A stretch of DNA of 15,508 bases, from assembly GCA_934378195.1 (NCBI GenBank), contig CAKRPO010000053.1, positions 1 through 15,508 of the forward strand, written 5' to 3'. The stretch is from an uncultured Blautia sp. (GTDB lineage Bacteria > Bacillota > Clostridia > Lachnospirales > Lachnospiraceae). A program made the position numbers and the translations under genes. Below are positions 1 to 7,719 of the stretch, in pieces. The first letter of the stretch is position 1. Each line of letters opens with the position of its first letter. Below the pieces are notes generated by a model. That model had not been told where the DNA came from and made no database searches. It saw only the letters and a program-made list of their open reading frames with translations.

Positions 1-473
<473 letters not shown>

Positions 474-508
474 TTAAATATCTAATATTATTAAATTCTT
501 GTCCTTCC

Positions 509-549
509 AGAAAAAGTAAATGTCTGCTCCGCAGCCGCTTCCTTTTTCT
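509..549 (-). other. Stem-loop in the grpE-dnaK intergenic region
   Basis: In the transcript an 8-base arm AGAAAAAG (plus 542-549) can pair with CTTTTTCT (plus 509-516), enclosing a small CTGC/GCAG hairpin (plus 524-534). It starts about 10 bases after the grpE stop and ends about 50 bases before dnaK. It has U-rich sequence within the 3' arm but no separate U-tract, so it may be an RNA processing or stability element rather than a terminator. The assignment rests only on visible complementarity. Confidence 0.35.
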
Positions 550-559
550 TTGAGTACGA

Positions 560-1198
560 TCAGTTTGCAACTTTCACCATACTGTGGCGGACTACAAATC
601 CCTTGTAGGTGTATCCTTTCTGGAGTTCCTCCACAACAATATTCTCTCCAACGGATTCATCCTCTACATGCATCACTGCATTGTGGAAATCCGGATTGAA
701 TTCTTTATCAACAGCTTCGATCTGCTCTACTCCCAGCCCCTCCAATGTGGTGGTCAGCTGCTTGTAGATCTTCTGCATTCCATCTGCAAACGGATCATCT
801 TCCGGAGCCTGTGCAAGACCTCTTTCGAAGTTGTCAACCACCGGGAGGATCTTTTCGATAATTTCCTTTGCTCCGATGATGTACATGCTGGATTTCTCTT
901 TTTCCGTACGTTTGCGGAAGTTATCGAATTCAGCCATGCTGCGCTTCAGTCTGTCAGTCAGCTCTTCAATCTGCTGTTCCATTTTGTTTTCTTTTTTCTT
1001 CTTGCCGAAAAAAGAAGCTTTGCCTTTGGTTTCTTTATCTGCTTCTTTATCCTCTTCAGCAGCTTCTGCTTCTTCGAAACTTTCTCCTGCTGTTGCTTCC
1101 GGTGATTCTTCTACTGGTTCTGTTACAGTTTCATTTTCTGGAATTTCCTTCTCAGTTTCATCCTGTACGCCAGTTACATCTTTGTTTGTTTCTGACAC
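560..1198 (-). CDS. grpE: Nucleotide exchange factor GrpE
   Basis: GrpE releases ADP from DnaK and acts as a homodimer and thermosensor of the Hsp70 cycle. The 212-residue protein starts with about 60 acidic, Glu/Thr-rich residues and a short basic patch (GKKKKENK), then a long coiled-coil region (about residues 73-130) with the family pattern RSMAEFDNFRKRTEKEK. The C-terminal beta domain contains FNPDFHNAVMHVED and ends in GYTYKGFVVRHSMVKVAN, matching the GrpE signature. The start is a GTG (complement of 1196-1198). The next in-frame Met is residue 73, inside the coiled coil, so GTG is the only sensible start. The ribosome site is weak (an A/G-rich stretch without a clean AGGAGG), which together with GTG suggests lower initiation than dnaK. 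It lies 30 bases after hrcA and before dnaK in one operon. The long acidic N-terminus is common in Firmicute GrpE. Confidence 0.97.
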   Translation of the reverse strand: MSETNKDVTGVQDETEKEIPENETVTEPVEESPEATAGESFEEAEAAEEDKEADKETKGKASFFGKKKKENKMEQQIEELTDRLKRSMAEFDNFRKRTEKEKSSMYIIGAKEIIEKILPVVDNFERGLAQAPEDDPFADGMQKIYKQLTTTLEGLGVEQIEAVDKEFNPDFHNAVMHVEDESVGENIVVEELQKGYTYKGFVVRHSMVKVAN

Positions 1199-1228
1199 GT
1201 TTCTTCTACCGCCTTTCCAGTTTGACAG

Positions 1229-2281
1229 CTAACTGTCTTGGTTATTTTTATTTTTCTTGAATACCTCATCGAGTTCGACCTTGAGGGTCTTCAGACTATT
1301 TACTACATTTTCATAATCCATTCGTTTCGGTCCTACTATACCGATCGTTCCATGCATTCCATGACCAAGTTCATATGTTGCAGTAACAACACTGCAATCT
1401 TTCATGGTCGAGATTGGAAGTTCATCTCCGATATATACCTGAACGCCGGTATTGTCGTCTGCCATTCGCTCTTTGACCAGATCCACAAGCTGCTGTTTCT
1501 CTTCAAAAGTAGAAATCAGCTCTGTCGCCTTTGTCTTATCGGACAGCTCCGGATACTTAAAGAAGTTCGTAGCACCTGACGTATAGATTTCCAAGTCGTC
1601 TTCATCAACATGAATGGTTGCTGCTACTGCATCCAGTACTCTTGCTACCAGTCCGCTATGAATGCCTGCCTGTTCTTTCAATCTGGCAATCATGCCAAGA
1701 TTGATATCCTGAATCGGCAGTCCGTTCAGATTAGTGTTAAGAAGAAGGTTGAGCTTCAGGAGTGTCTCGTCATCCATCTCTTCATCCAGATCAATGATCT
1801 GGTTACGAATCACATTACCCTCGCACACAACCACCGCTACCAGCTGCAGCTCATTGACACGGGACAGCTGAATGAATTTCAGCTTATTGCCGCTGTACTG
1901 AGGAACCGAAACCATCGTCGCGTAATTCGTATTGGAAGCCAAGACACGTGCTACATTCTTAAGCACCTTCTCCATCTTATCAGTCTTCTCAATCATCAGA
2001 TTACGAATCTCTGCGATCTCGTCTTCCTTTTCTCTCATCAGTTCATCCACATAAAGGCGATAGCCTTTATCAGAAGGGATTCTTCCTGCCGATGTATGAG
2101 GCTGAACGATGTAACCCATATCTGTCAGATCAGACATTTCATTTCGGATTGTTGCTGAGCTGACATTCAGGTCTGCATCCTTGGATATCGTCCTGGAACC
2201 GACCGGCTCGCCTGTCTCCATGTATGTCTTGATGATCGCCTTAAGAATTCGCTTCTTACGATCTGTCAATTGTTCATCCAT
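1229..2281 (-). CDS. hrcA: Heat-inducible transcription repressor HrcA
   Basis: HrcA is the repressor that binds CIRCE operators upstream of hrcA-grpE-dnaK and groESL operons; GroEL is known to keep it active, linking chaperone demand to expression. The 350 residues match the usual family length. The N-terminal winged helix-turn-helix (about residues 1-75) contains RKKRILKAIIKTYMETGEPVGS and SSATIRNEMSDL, followed by the family block YIVQPHTSAGRIPSDKGYR. The rest is the GAF-like and dimerisation region ending in GPKRMDYENVVNSLKTL, also typical. The start ATG (2279-2281) has AAAGGAG at 2290-2296. It is the first gene of the operon, and its own leader carries a perfect CIRCE, so autoregulation is expected. 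Confidence 0.98.
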   Translation of the reverse strand: MDEQLTDRKKRILKAIIKTYMETGEPVGSRTISKDADLNVSSATIRNEMSDLTDMGYIVQPHTSAGRIPSDKGYRLYVDELMREKEDEIAEIRNLMIEKTDKMEKVLKNVARVLASNTNYATMVSVPQYSGNKLKFIQLSRVNELQLVAVVVCEGNVIRNQIIDLDEEMDDETLLKLNLLLNTNLNGLPIQDINLGMIARLKEQAGIHSGLVARVLDAVAATIHVDEDDLEIYTSGATNFFKYPELSDKTKATELISTFEEKQQLVDLVKERMADDNTGVQVYIGDELPISTMKDCSVVTATYELGHGMHGTIGIVGPKRMDYENVVNSLKTLKVELDEVFKKNKNNQDS

Positions 2282-2308
2282 GTACTCAGCTCCTTTCCGT
2301 TTAGTCTG

Positions 2309-2335
2309 TTAGCACTCATTAATGAGGAGTGCTAA
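2309..2335 (-). promoter_or_regulatory. CIRCE operator (HrcA binding site)
   Basis: The inverted repeat TTAGCACTC-N9-GAGTGCTAA is present without a mismatch (arms 2309-2317 and 2327-2335). This is the established CIRCE consensus. It sits between the predicted start of transcription and the hrcA ribosome site, so HrcA bound here should block initiation or early elongation of the hrcA-grpE-dnaK transcript. Confidence 0.98.
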
Positions 2336-2348
2336 CATCTATACTGTT

Positions 2349-2377
2349 AAGATAGCACTGTAGTAATTGTTTGTCAA
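2349..2377 (-). promoter_or_regulatory. Sigma-A promoter of the hrcA operon
   Basis: On the minus strand there is a perfect -35 TTGACA (complement of 2372-2377), a 17-base spacer and -10 TATCTT (complement of 2349-2354). The -10 is preceded by TGC, giving an extended -10. Transcription should start near 2342, just ahead of CIRCE. The spacer/-10 region also holds AGTGCTA, resembling one CIRCE arm. Confidence 0.8.
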
Positions 2378-2408
2378 CATCTAATTTATATTTTTTAAAA
2401 AAATCGAA

Positions 2409-2484
2409 AAAAATCACAGTACAGACACAAATCGGGGGACTTCGACATTTTCCCCTGTCATTTTATGTCAATACTGTGATTTTT
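2409..2484 (-). terminator. Long stem-loop with U-tract, probable terminator of the aminotransferase gene
   Basis: A perfect 13-base inverted repeat (arms 2409-2421 and 2472-2484, core TACTGTGA) encloses 50 bases. The loop holds an inner GGGGA/TCCCC pair. In the minus-strand transcript the second arm runs into a long U-rich tail (ATTTTTTTCGATTTTTTT). It starts 24 bases after the stop of the aminotransferase gene and ends about 30 bases before the hrcA -35. A loop of this size is unusual for a simple intrinsic terminator, so another role is possible. Confidence 0.6.
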
Positions 2485-2508
2485 ACAGCTTCTGCACATC
2501 GCCGGATA

Positions 2509-3666
2509 TTATAACCCACTCTTACGGATCGCTTCTACTACTTCTTTGATTTTTTCCGGTGGAAGCACCAGTGCAAAACGAACATATCCTTCACCATGCG
2601 GTCCAAAGCTTGCACCAGGTGTCACAATGACCCCCGCCTTTTCCATCAGTTCCATACAGAATGCCATGCTGTCTGTACGCCCTCCCGGGATTCTCGCCCA
2701 GACAAACATGGTTCCCTTACCATTCGGAAGATCCCAGCCAATCTCACGAAGGCCATTACAAAGAGCATCTCTTCTTTCCTGATACATTCTGCATTGTTCC
2801 TGTACACTTTCCAATGGACCGTTCAGTGCTGCAATCGCCGCCTTCTGGATTGGAAGGAACATGCCGAAATCTATCTGGCTTCTCAGCTTACGAAGTGCCG
2901 CAATCACATCCGGGCGACCAACCAGGAAACTGATCCTTGCACCTGTCACATTAAAGGATTTGGAAAGGCTGAAAAATTCTACACCGATTTCCCTGGCTCC
3001 TTCTGTTGCAAGAAAGCTTCCGCCATGTGCCCCATCGAAGATAATATCACTGTAAGCATTGTCATGAATAATGAGAATGTCATATTCCTTTGCGAATTCT
3101 ATGATTTCTTCGTAAAGTCCCTGCGTAGCAATGCTACCGACCGGATTAGATGGAAGCGAAACGACCATGTATTTGGCTTTCTTGGCAATTTCCTCCGGAA
3201 TATCCTTTACATATGGAAGGAAATCATGCTCTGCTACCAGTGGATAATAATATGGTACAGCTCCTGCCATCAGACTGCCTGCAGCAAATACCGGATAACA
3301 TGGATCTGGCAGGAGAACAACATCCCCCTCATCGCAGAGCGCCATTCCCAGATGTCCCATACCTTCCTGGCTTCCATAAACGGTCATGACCATATCCGGT
3401 GTCAATTCTACATCAAAACGTTTCTTATAATAAGTACATACTGCTTCCAGAAGCTCCGGCAGATCACGAAGACTGTACTTCCAGTTGTTGTCATCCATTG
3501 CCGCCTCTGCAAGTGCTTTCTTAATGTGTTCCGGCGTCTTAAAATCCGGGGTTCCAACACTCATATTATAAATTTTCATGCCCTGTGCTTCCAGCTCCAT
3601 ACGTCTGTCATTCAGGGCTGCAAAGATTTCTTCTCCAAATCTGTCTAATCTTTTGGAAAACTGCAT
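2509..3666 (-). CDS. PLP-dependent aminotransferase, class I/II (fold type I)
   Basis: This is a cytoplasmic pyridoxal-phosphate aminotransferase of 385 residues, the usual length for class I/II. Visible family features are the N-terminal PDFKTPEHIKKAL, VYGSQEGMGHL (about 97-106), DPCYPVF (121-127), LPSNPVGS with the PLP-ring Asn174, HDNAYSDI with Asp202 and Tyr205, and the Schiff-base lysine Lys236 in SLSKSFNVTGARISF. A C-terminal arginine near EGYVRFAL should bind the substrate carboxylate. The substrate cannot be read from sequence. Proteins of this type are often labelled LL-diaminopimelate or aspartate/alanine-type aminotransferase, and a role in lysine/cell-wall precursor synthesis is possible but unproven. 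GAR replaces the common GWR after the lysine motif. The start ATG follows AAAGAGGG about 9 bases upstream. It is a single-gene unit with its own promoter and a long stem-loop terminator. Confidence 0.9.
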   Translation of the reverse strand: MQFSKRLDRFGEEIFAALNDRRMELEAQGMKIYNMSVGTPDFKTPEHIKKALAEAAMDDNNWKYSLRDLPELLEAVCTYYKKRFDVELTPDMVMTVYGSQEGMGHLGMALCDEGDVVLLPDPCYPVFAAGSLMAGAVPYYYPLVAEHDFLPYVKDIPEEIAKKAKYMVVSLPSNPVGSIATQGLYEEIIEFAKEYDILIIHDNAYSDIIFDGAHGGSFLATEGAREIGVEFFSLSKSFNVTGARISFLVGRPDVIAALRKLRSQIDFGMFLPIQKAAIAALNGPLESVQEQCRMYQERRDALCNGLREIGWDLPNGKGTMFVWARIPGGRTDSMAFCMELMEKAGVIVTPGASFGPHGEGYVRFALVLPPEKIKEVVEAIRKSGL

Positions 3667-3753
3667 ATTGATATCCCTCTTTCGTTTCTTAGCATCCTAT
3701 CTGCTCTCATACTCTCAGCCATACCTCTGTTTCTTCGGCGTGCTGTTCGTTCT

Positions 3754-3782
3754 ATTTTAGCACTCTCTCCACTGCTGTACAA
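3754..3782 (-). promoter_or_regulatory. Sigma-A promoter of the aminotransferase gene
   Basis: On the minus strand TTGTAC (complement of 3777-3782), a 17-base spacer and TGC-TAAAAT (-10 complement of 3754-3759) form an extended -10 promoter. Transcription would start near 3747, leaving a leader of about 80 bases. The bases around the -10 include a perfect single CIRCE arm (3757-3765). Confidence 0.7.
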
Positions 3783-3842
3783 GAGTAAAGTGAAACTTTT
3801 TACAATCAGGATAAAATTCTCTTGAGGCTTATAAAGCTTTAT

Positions 3843-5831
3843 CTATTCGTCCATCTCATCAAGGCTCTTTTTCAGCTCGATCATCTTGTCACGCAGTTCT
3901 GCCGCCTGCTCAAAGTTGAGGTCTGCTGCTGCCGCGCGCATCTGCTTCTCCACCTGTCCGATCAGTTTCGTCAGCTCTTTTCTTGTCATGGATTCCGGAT
4001 CCTTCTTCAGCTTATCTTCCGTCTCTGCAACCGCTTTGGAAACAGTAATCAGATCACGAACTGCTTTCTTGATCGTGGTCGGTGTAATTCCATGTTCTTT
4101 ATTGTATGCTTCCTGGATTGTTCTTCTTCGCTCCGTCTCCTGAATGGCCTTGCGCATGGAATCCGTCATCACATCAGCATACATGATAACATGCCCTTCG
4201 CTATTACGGGCGGCTCGTCCAATCGTCTGTATCAGAGAAACCTCCGAACGCAGGAAGCCTTCTTTATCTGCATCAAGGATTGCCACCAGTGTGATCTCCG
4301 GGATATCCAGTCCTTCTCGAAGAAGATTGATGCCGACAAGTACATCAAAAACATCCAGACGCATATCACGGATGATTTCTGCACGTTCCAGTGTATCGAT
4401 ATCAGAATGCAGATAACGGACGCGAATACCAACATCTTTCATATAATCGGTCAGGTCTTCTGCCATTCGCTTGGTCAATGTCGTGATCAGAATCTTGTGT
4501 CCCTGATCGACTTCTTTGTTTACCTCACTGATCAGGTCATCAATCTGACCTTCCACCGGACGTACTTCCACTTTCGGATCAAGAAGTCCCGTTGGACGGA
4601 TAATCTGCTCTGCACGAAGAAGTTCATGTTCTGCCTCATACTGTCCTGGCGTTGCAGAAACAAACATGACCTGATCGAGTTTATTCTCAAACTCGTCAAA
4701 ACTCAGCGGACGATTATCTTTCGCGGATGGCAGACGGAATCCATAGTCTACCAGTGTCTGCTTACGGCTCTGATCACCTGCATACATTCCGCCAACCTGA
4801 GACACAGTCTTATGGGACTCATCTATAATAAGAAGAAAGTCGTCTTTAAAATAGTCCATCAATGTATATGGAGGCTGCCCCGGAGCAAGCCCGGTAAGGT
4901 GTCTGGAGTAGTTCTCAATCCCAGAGCAAAAGCCGGTCTCTTTCATCATCTCCACATCAAAATTGGTACGTTCTGCGATACGCTGTGCCTCGATCAGTTT
5001 GTCCTCACTCTTGAAATAAGAAACCTGTTCTTTCATTTCTGCAAGGATAGCATCTGCTGCACGCTGGATCTGACTCTGTGGAACAACATAATGAGATGCC
5101 GGGAAAATTGCAGCATGTTTCAGTTCGTTACGTATTTCGCCAGTCAGTACATCCACTTCTGTAATCCGGTCAATCTCATCTCCAAAGAATTCCACACGAA
5201 TTGCCCGGTCAGAATAGTTGGCCGGAAAGATTTCCAACACATCACCACGCACACGGAACGTACCTCGGTGAAAGTCCATCTCATTTCTTGTATACTGAAT
5301 ATCGATCATCTGTTTGATGACATCATCGCGATCCTTTTCCATACCAGGACGCAGAGAGATCATCATATCAAAAAATTCTTCCGGTGCACCCAGTCCATAA
5401 ATACAGGATACGGATGATACCACAATGACGTCTTTACGTTCACAGAGTGCCGCTGTTGCCGAAAGGCGGAGTTTATCGATTTCATCATTCGTGGATGCAT
5501 CTTTCGCAATATAAGTATCGGTAGATGGGACGTATGCCTCCGGCTGGTAGTAATCGTAGTAGGAGACAAAGTATTCCACTGCGTTATCAGGGAAGAATTC
5601 CTTAAACTCACCGTAAAGCTGCGCTGCCAGTGTTTTATTGTGCGCAAGTACCAAAGTTGGCTTGTTTAACCGGGCGATGACGTTCGCCATGGTGAAGGTC
5701 TTACCGGAACCTGTGACACCCAGCAAAGTCTCGAACTGGTTGCCTTCTTTGAAGCCCTTGACCAGTTTTTCGATTGCCTGAGGCTGGTCGCCTGTTGGCT
5801 GGTATTCGGAGTGTAATTCAAAATGATCCAT
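3843..5831 (-). CDS. uvrB: Excinuclease ABC subunit B (UvrB)
   Basis: UvrB is the damage-verifying helicase of nucleotide excision repair; UvrA loads it on DNA and it recruits UvrC for incision. The 662 residues are full length. Seen in order: Walker A GVTGSGKT (38-45), the Tyr-rich beta-hairpin [21 protein letters not shown] (about 91-111) that is threaded between the DNA strands, the Walker B/helicase motif DESH (337-340), VSATPGQYE, the helicase C motifs [12 protein letters not shown] and QTIGRAARN, and a C-terminal UVR domain (about 622-660) for contact with UvrC. The ATG at 5829-5831 is preceded by AGGAG. uvrA, often the next gene in Firmicutes, does not follow here: the next gene downstream is the aminotransferase with its own promoter. 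I found no strong promoter directly before uvrB; weak TATACT and TACAAT boxes occur in the AT-rich stretch 5870-5915. Confidence 0.99.
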   Translation of the reverse strand: MDHFELHSEYQPTGDQPQAIEKLVKGFKEGNQFETLLGVTGSGKTFTMANVIARLNKPTLVLAHNKTLAAQLYGEFKEFFPDNAVEYFVSYYDYYQPEAYVPSTDTYIAKDASTNDEIDKLRLSATAALCERKDVIVVSSVSCIYGLGAPEEFFDMMISLRPGMEKDRDDVIKQMIDIQYTRNEMDFHRGTFRVRGDVLEIFPANYSDRAIRVEFFGDEIDRITEVDVLTGEIRNELKHAAIFPASHYVVPQSQIQRAADAILAEMKEQVSYFKSEDKLIEAQRIAERTNFDVEMMKETGFCSGIENYSRHLTGLAPGQPPYTLMDYFKDDFLLIIDESHKTVSQVGGMYAGDQSRKQTLVDYGFRLPSAKDNRPLSFDEFENKLDQVMFVSATPGQYEAEHELLRAEQIIRPTGLLDPKVEVRPVEGQIDDLISEVNKEVDQGHKILITTLTKRMAEDLTDYMKDVGIRVRYLHSDIDTLERAEIIRDMRLDVFDVLVGINLLREGLDIPEITLVAILDADKEGFLRSEVSLIQTIGRAARNSEGHVIMYADVMTDSMRKAIQETERRRTIQEAYNKEHGITPTTIKKAVRDLITVSKAVAETEDKLKKDPESMTRKELTKLIGQVEKQMRAAAADLNFEQAAELRDKMIELKKSLDEMDE

Positions 5832-5925
5832 AGTATTCTCCTGTTTAAATCAAATTTCATTTATCAAAAATGAGATATGTTTCTTTTAGTATGATTGTAT
5901 TTTCAGTATATCATTCTATATAAAG

Positions 5926-5962
5926 AAAGTACAGAGCAAACCGAATGTTTGTTCTGTACTTT
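5926..5962 (-). terminator. Intrinsic terminator of the CoA-transferase gene
   Basis: A 10-base perfect stem AAAGTACAGA/TCTGTACTTT (arms 5926-5935 and 5953-5962) can be extended by an inner CAAAC/GTTTG. In the minus-strand transcript it is followed by the U-rich CUUUAUAU. It lies 35 bases after the CoA-transferase stop. It also forms the upstream border of the uvrB unit. Confidence 0.8.
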
Positions 5963-5997
5963 TGTACCGCATTTTATTGCTATGTCACTTGCATCAT

Positions 5998-7509
5998 TCA
6001 AACTTCCACCTCAAACGGCAATCTGTTGAGGATATCTTTCTGCATATCCACACCCGGATACACTTCAATCAGTTTCAGACCCTTTGGGGTGAGGCGGAAC
6101 ACACAGCGTTCTGTCACGTAGAGGACTTTCTGTCCGTTCTCGATTGCGCGTTTGGCGGAGAAGCTGACACTGGAGACATTCTCTACAAATTTTGAGATCT
6201 CACCTTCTTTGTGAATCGTTACGACACCTTTTTCCTGGGTAACTTCCAGACCTTTGGCATTGAAGGTCATACAAAAAACGACTGTCGGAGTTTTTGCAGT
6301 AATATTTGCAAAGCCGCCAATTCCTGCGAAAGCACCTGTGCCCCTGTGGGCATTGATGTTTCCGTAACGATCAACTTCCAGCGCACCCATAAAACAGATA
6401 TCCAGGCCACCATTGTCATACAGGTCAAACTGGTTAGCCATATCATAAACAGACGCTGCACCGATCATCGCACCAAACGCCTCTCCTGAAACAGGAAAGC
6501 CGCCGATTCCACCGGACTCTACTGTCAATGTGATCATATCAAGCATACCGCTCTTTCTGGCAAATCTGGATACGGTTTCAGGAATTCCTATACCGATATT
6601 TACAATATCATCCACACGCAGTTCCTGTGCGGCTCTTTTTCCAATGATGTTTGCCGGAATATTATTTTTGCGCTGTTTCTGAGCAAGATCATTGATCTTC
6701 TCATTCCAGGTGTGCCATTCCTTATATGGAATTTCAAAACTTCCGGTAAGTGCTGTATATGCTTCGTTTCGCTTCTCTGGCTCTGCCACAACGATCGCAT
6801 CGACCAGGCAGCCCGGAATGATGGCATTACGTGGACGGGACGGTGTATCTACCAGTCGGTCCACCTGCACGATAACCTTTCCGCGGTTCGCCTTGACCGC
6901 CTGACAGATAGACAGTGCATCACCGGACATAAACATATCGTCAAACGTGATATTTCCCTTCCTGTCCGCGGCAGTTCCCTTGATCATAGCAATCGTGATC
7001 TTTGGTAATTTATAATAAAGGAATTCATCTCCATCTACTTCTACATGCTTCACCAGTGAATTATCAATTGAAATTCTATTGATTCCCGGTCCCTCTCTTC
7101 GCGGATCAACAAAAATGTCCAGTCCGACCTTTGATAAAGCTCCCGGAAGCCCACCCGCCTGTGCGCGGATTGCATGGGAAATACATCCAAGCGGCAGGTT
7201 ATATGCCTCGAACCGGTCTTCCAGTACCAGTTTCTTGGTGTTCATCATCGCTCCAAAGTGCCCGCAGATCAGCTTGTCTACCGCACCTTCGCGAATATAT
7301 CCTTCCGCATTGTGTTCGTCATCCCAGACACCAAAACCGGCACTGGATACGATCGTCAGATGCGTCGGCGACTGCATTTTCTGATACCTCCGATATAACG
7401 CTTCGTGAAGTTCAATCGGATTCTCGATTCCTACAAAAGAATTCACGCAGATACAGTCTCCGTCACGGATCAGACGGATTGCTTCATCTGCACTCATGAT
7501 TTCATACAT
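5998..7509 (-). CDS. Acyl-CoA:acetate/3-ketoacid CoA-transferase, fused alpha-beta (class I)
   Basis: Class I CoA-transferases move CoA between carboxylic acids through a glutamyl-CoA thioester. At 503 residues this is a single chain in which the usual alpha and beta subunits are fused, as in YdiF and propionate CoA-transferases. The N-terminal half starts with MSADEAIRLIRDGDCICVNSF and contains ICGHFGAMM, QAGGLPGAL and DPRREGPGIN. The C-terminal half starts near IGKRAAQELR with NIGIGIPE. It carries TLTVESGGIGG, where Glu331 is the expected catalytic glutamate, then GALEVDRYGNINAH and the closing VYPGVDM. In a gut-type anaerobe it could exchange CoA among acetate, propionate, butyrate or acetoacetate; the sequence does not decide which. 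The start used has a weak GAGAG ribosome site about 9 bases upstream; Met5 is an alternative. It is monocistronic, with promoter and terminator visible. Confidence 0.93.
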   Translation of the reverse strand: MYEIMSADEAIRLIRDGDCICVNSFVGIENPIELHEALYRRYQKMQSPTHLTIVSSAGFGVWDDEHNAEGYIREGAVDKLICGHFGAMMNTKKLVLEDRFEAYNLPLGCISHAIRAQAGGLPGALSKVGLDIFVDPRREGPGINRISIDNSLVKHVEVDGDEFLYYKLPKITIAMIKGTAADRKGNITFDDMFMSGDALSICQAVKANRGKVIVQVDRLVDTPSRPRNAIIPGCLVDAIVVAEPEKRNEAYTALTGSFEIPYKEWHTWNEKINDLAQKQRKNNIPANIIGKRAAQELRVDDIVNIGIGIPETVSRFARKSGMLDMITLTVESGGIGGFPVSGEAFGAMIGAASVYDMANQFDLYDNGGLDICFMGALEVDRYGNINAHRGTGAFAGIGGFANITAKTPTVVFCMTFNAKGLEVTQEKGVVTIHKEGEISKFVENVSSVSFSAKRAIENGQKVLYVTERCVFRLTPKGLKLIEVYPGVDMQKDILNRLPFEVEV

Positions 7510-7557
7510 ATTGTGTTCTCTCTTTCAAATTTCTCTTTCGCACGTAGCTTTCTTATC

Positions 7558-7572
7558 TCCTGTTTGACAGGA
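7558..7572 (-). other. Small hairpin in the CoA-transferase leader
   Basis: A perfect 6-base stem TCCTGT/ACAGGA with a three-base loop lies in the 5' leader, about 50 bases before the start codon and about 20 bases downstream of the predicted transcription start. No U-tract follows. It may stabilise the leader or mean nothing. Confidence 0.3.
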
Positions 7573-7596
7573 ACACGCTGCAAAAGTTTTTCATTC

Positions 7597-7625
7597 AGTA
7601 TAGCATATCCAGATATTTATATCCA
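7597..7625 (-). promoter_or_regulatory. Promoter of the CoA-transferase gene with overlapping direct repeat
   Basis: On the minus strand TGGATA (complement of 7620-7625), a 17-base spacer and TGC-TATACT (-10 complement of 7597-7602) form an extended -10 promoter with a weak -35. The 8-base repeat CTGGATAT occurs twice 14 bases apart (complement of 7605-7612 and 7619-7626), covering the -35 and the spacer, where a regulator could bind. Confidence 0.65.
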
Positions 7626-7645
7626 GCCACCTACTCTTATGACAC

Positions 7646-7687
7646 AAAAGAAGTGCAGAACAACTTAACTGTTTATTCTGCACTTCT
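7646..7687 (-). terminator. Intrinsic terminator of the Na/phosphate cotransporter gene
   Basis: A 12-base perfect stem AGAAGTGCAGAA/TTCTGCACTTCT (arms 7649-7660 and 7676-7687) with a 15-base loop is followed in the minus-strand transcript by UUUUGUG. It lies about 30 bases after the stop of the transporter gene. Confidence 0.85.
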
Positions 7688-7719
7688 ACTTATCTTTTCT
7701 TAAATTATTTCAGTCAAAT

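Noticed and set aside
584..1105. Plus-strand frame of 173 codons opposite grpE
   Set aside because: It has Phe/Cys/Ser-rich antisense composition from the Glu/Lys-rich GrpE coding strand, and no family resemblance.
3684..3706. CTGAGAGTATGAG in the aminotransferase leader, recalling the CTGAGA of TPP riboswitches
   Set aside because: The leader is only about 80 bases and lacks the other conserved TPP core (ACCTGAT-type) and stems; it is a chance hexamer.
3660..3720. Possible short upstream ORF overlapping the aminotransferase start
   Set aside because: Its ATG lacks a properly spaced ribosome site, and the peptide shows nothing recognisable.
3790..3842. Terminator for uvrB
   Set aside because: I saw only a weak 5-base AAAGT/ACTTT hairpin and the palindrome ATAAAGCTTTAT, with no GC-rich stem and U-tract. 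Termination here is expected but not supported clearly.
3822..5417. 531-codon open frame on the plus strand opposite uvrB
   Set aside because: The minus strand encodes full-length UvrB with all motifs. The plus-strand translation is Cys/His/Ile/Phe-rich low-sense sequence typical of an antisense shadow and has no ribosome site that I can see.
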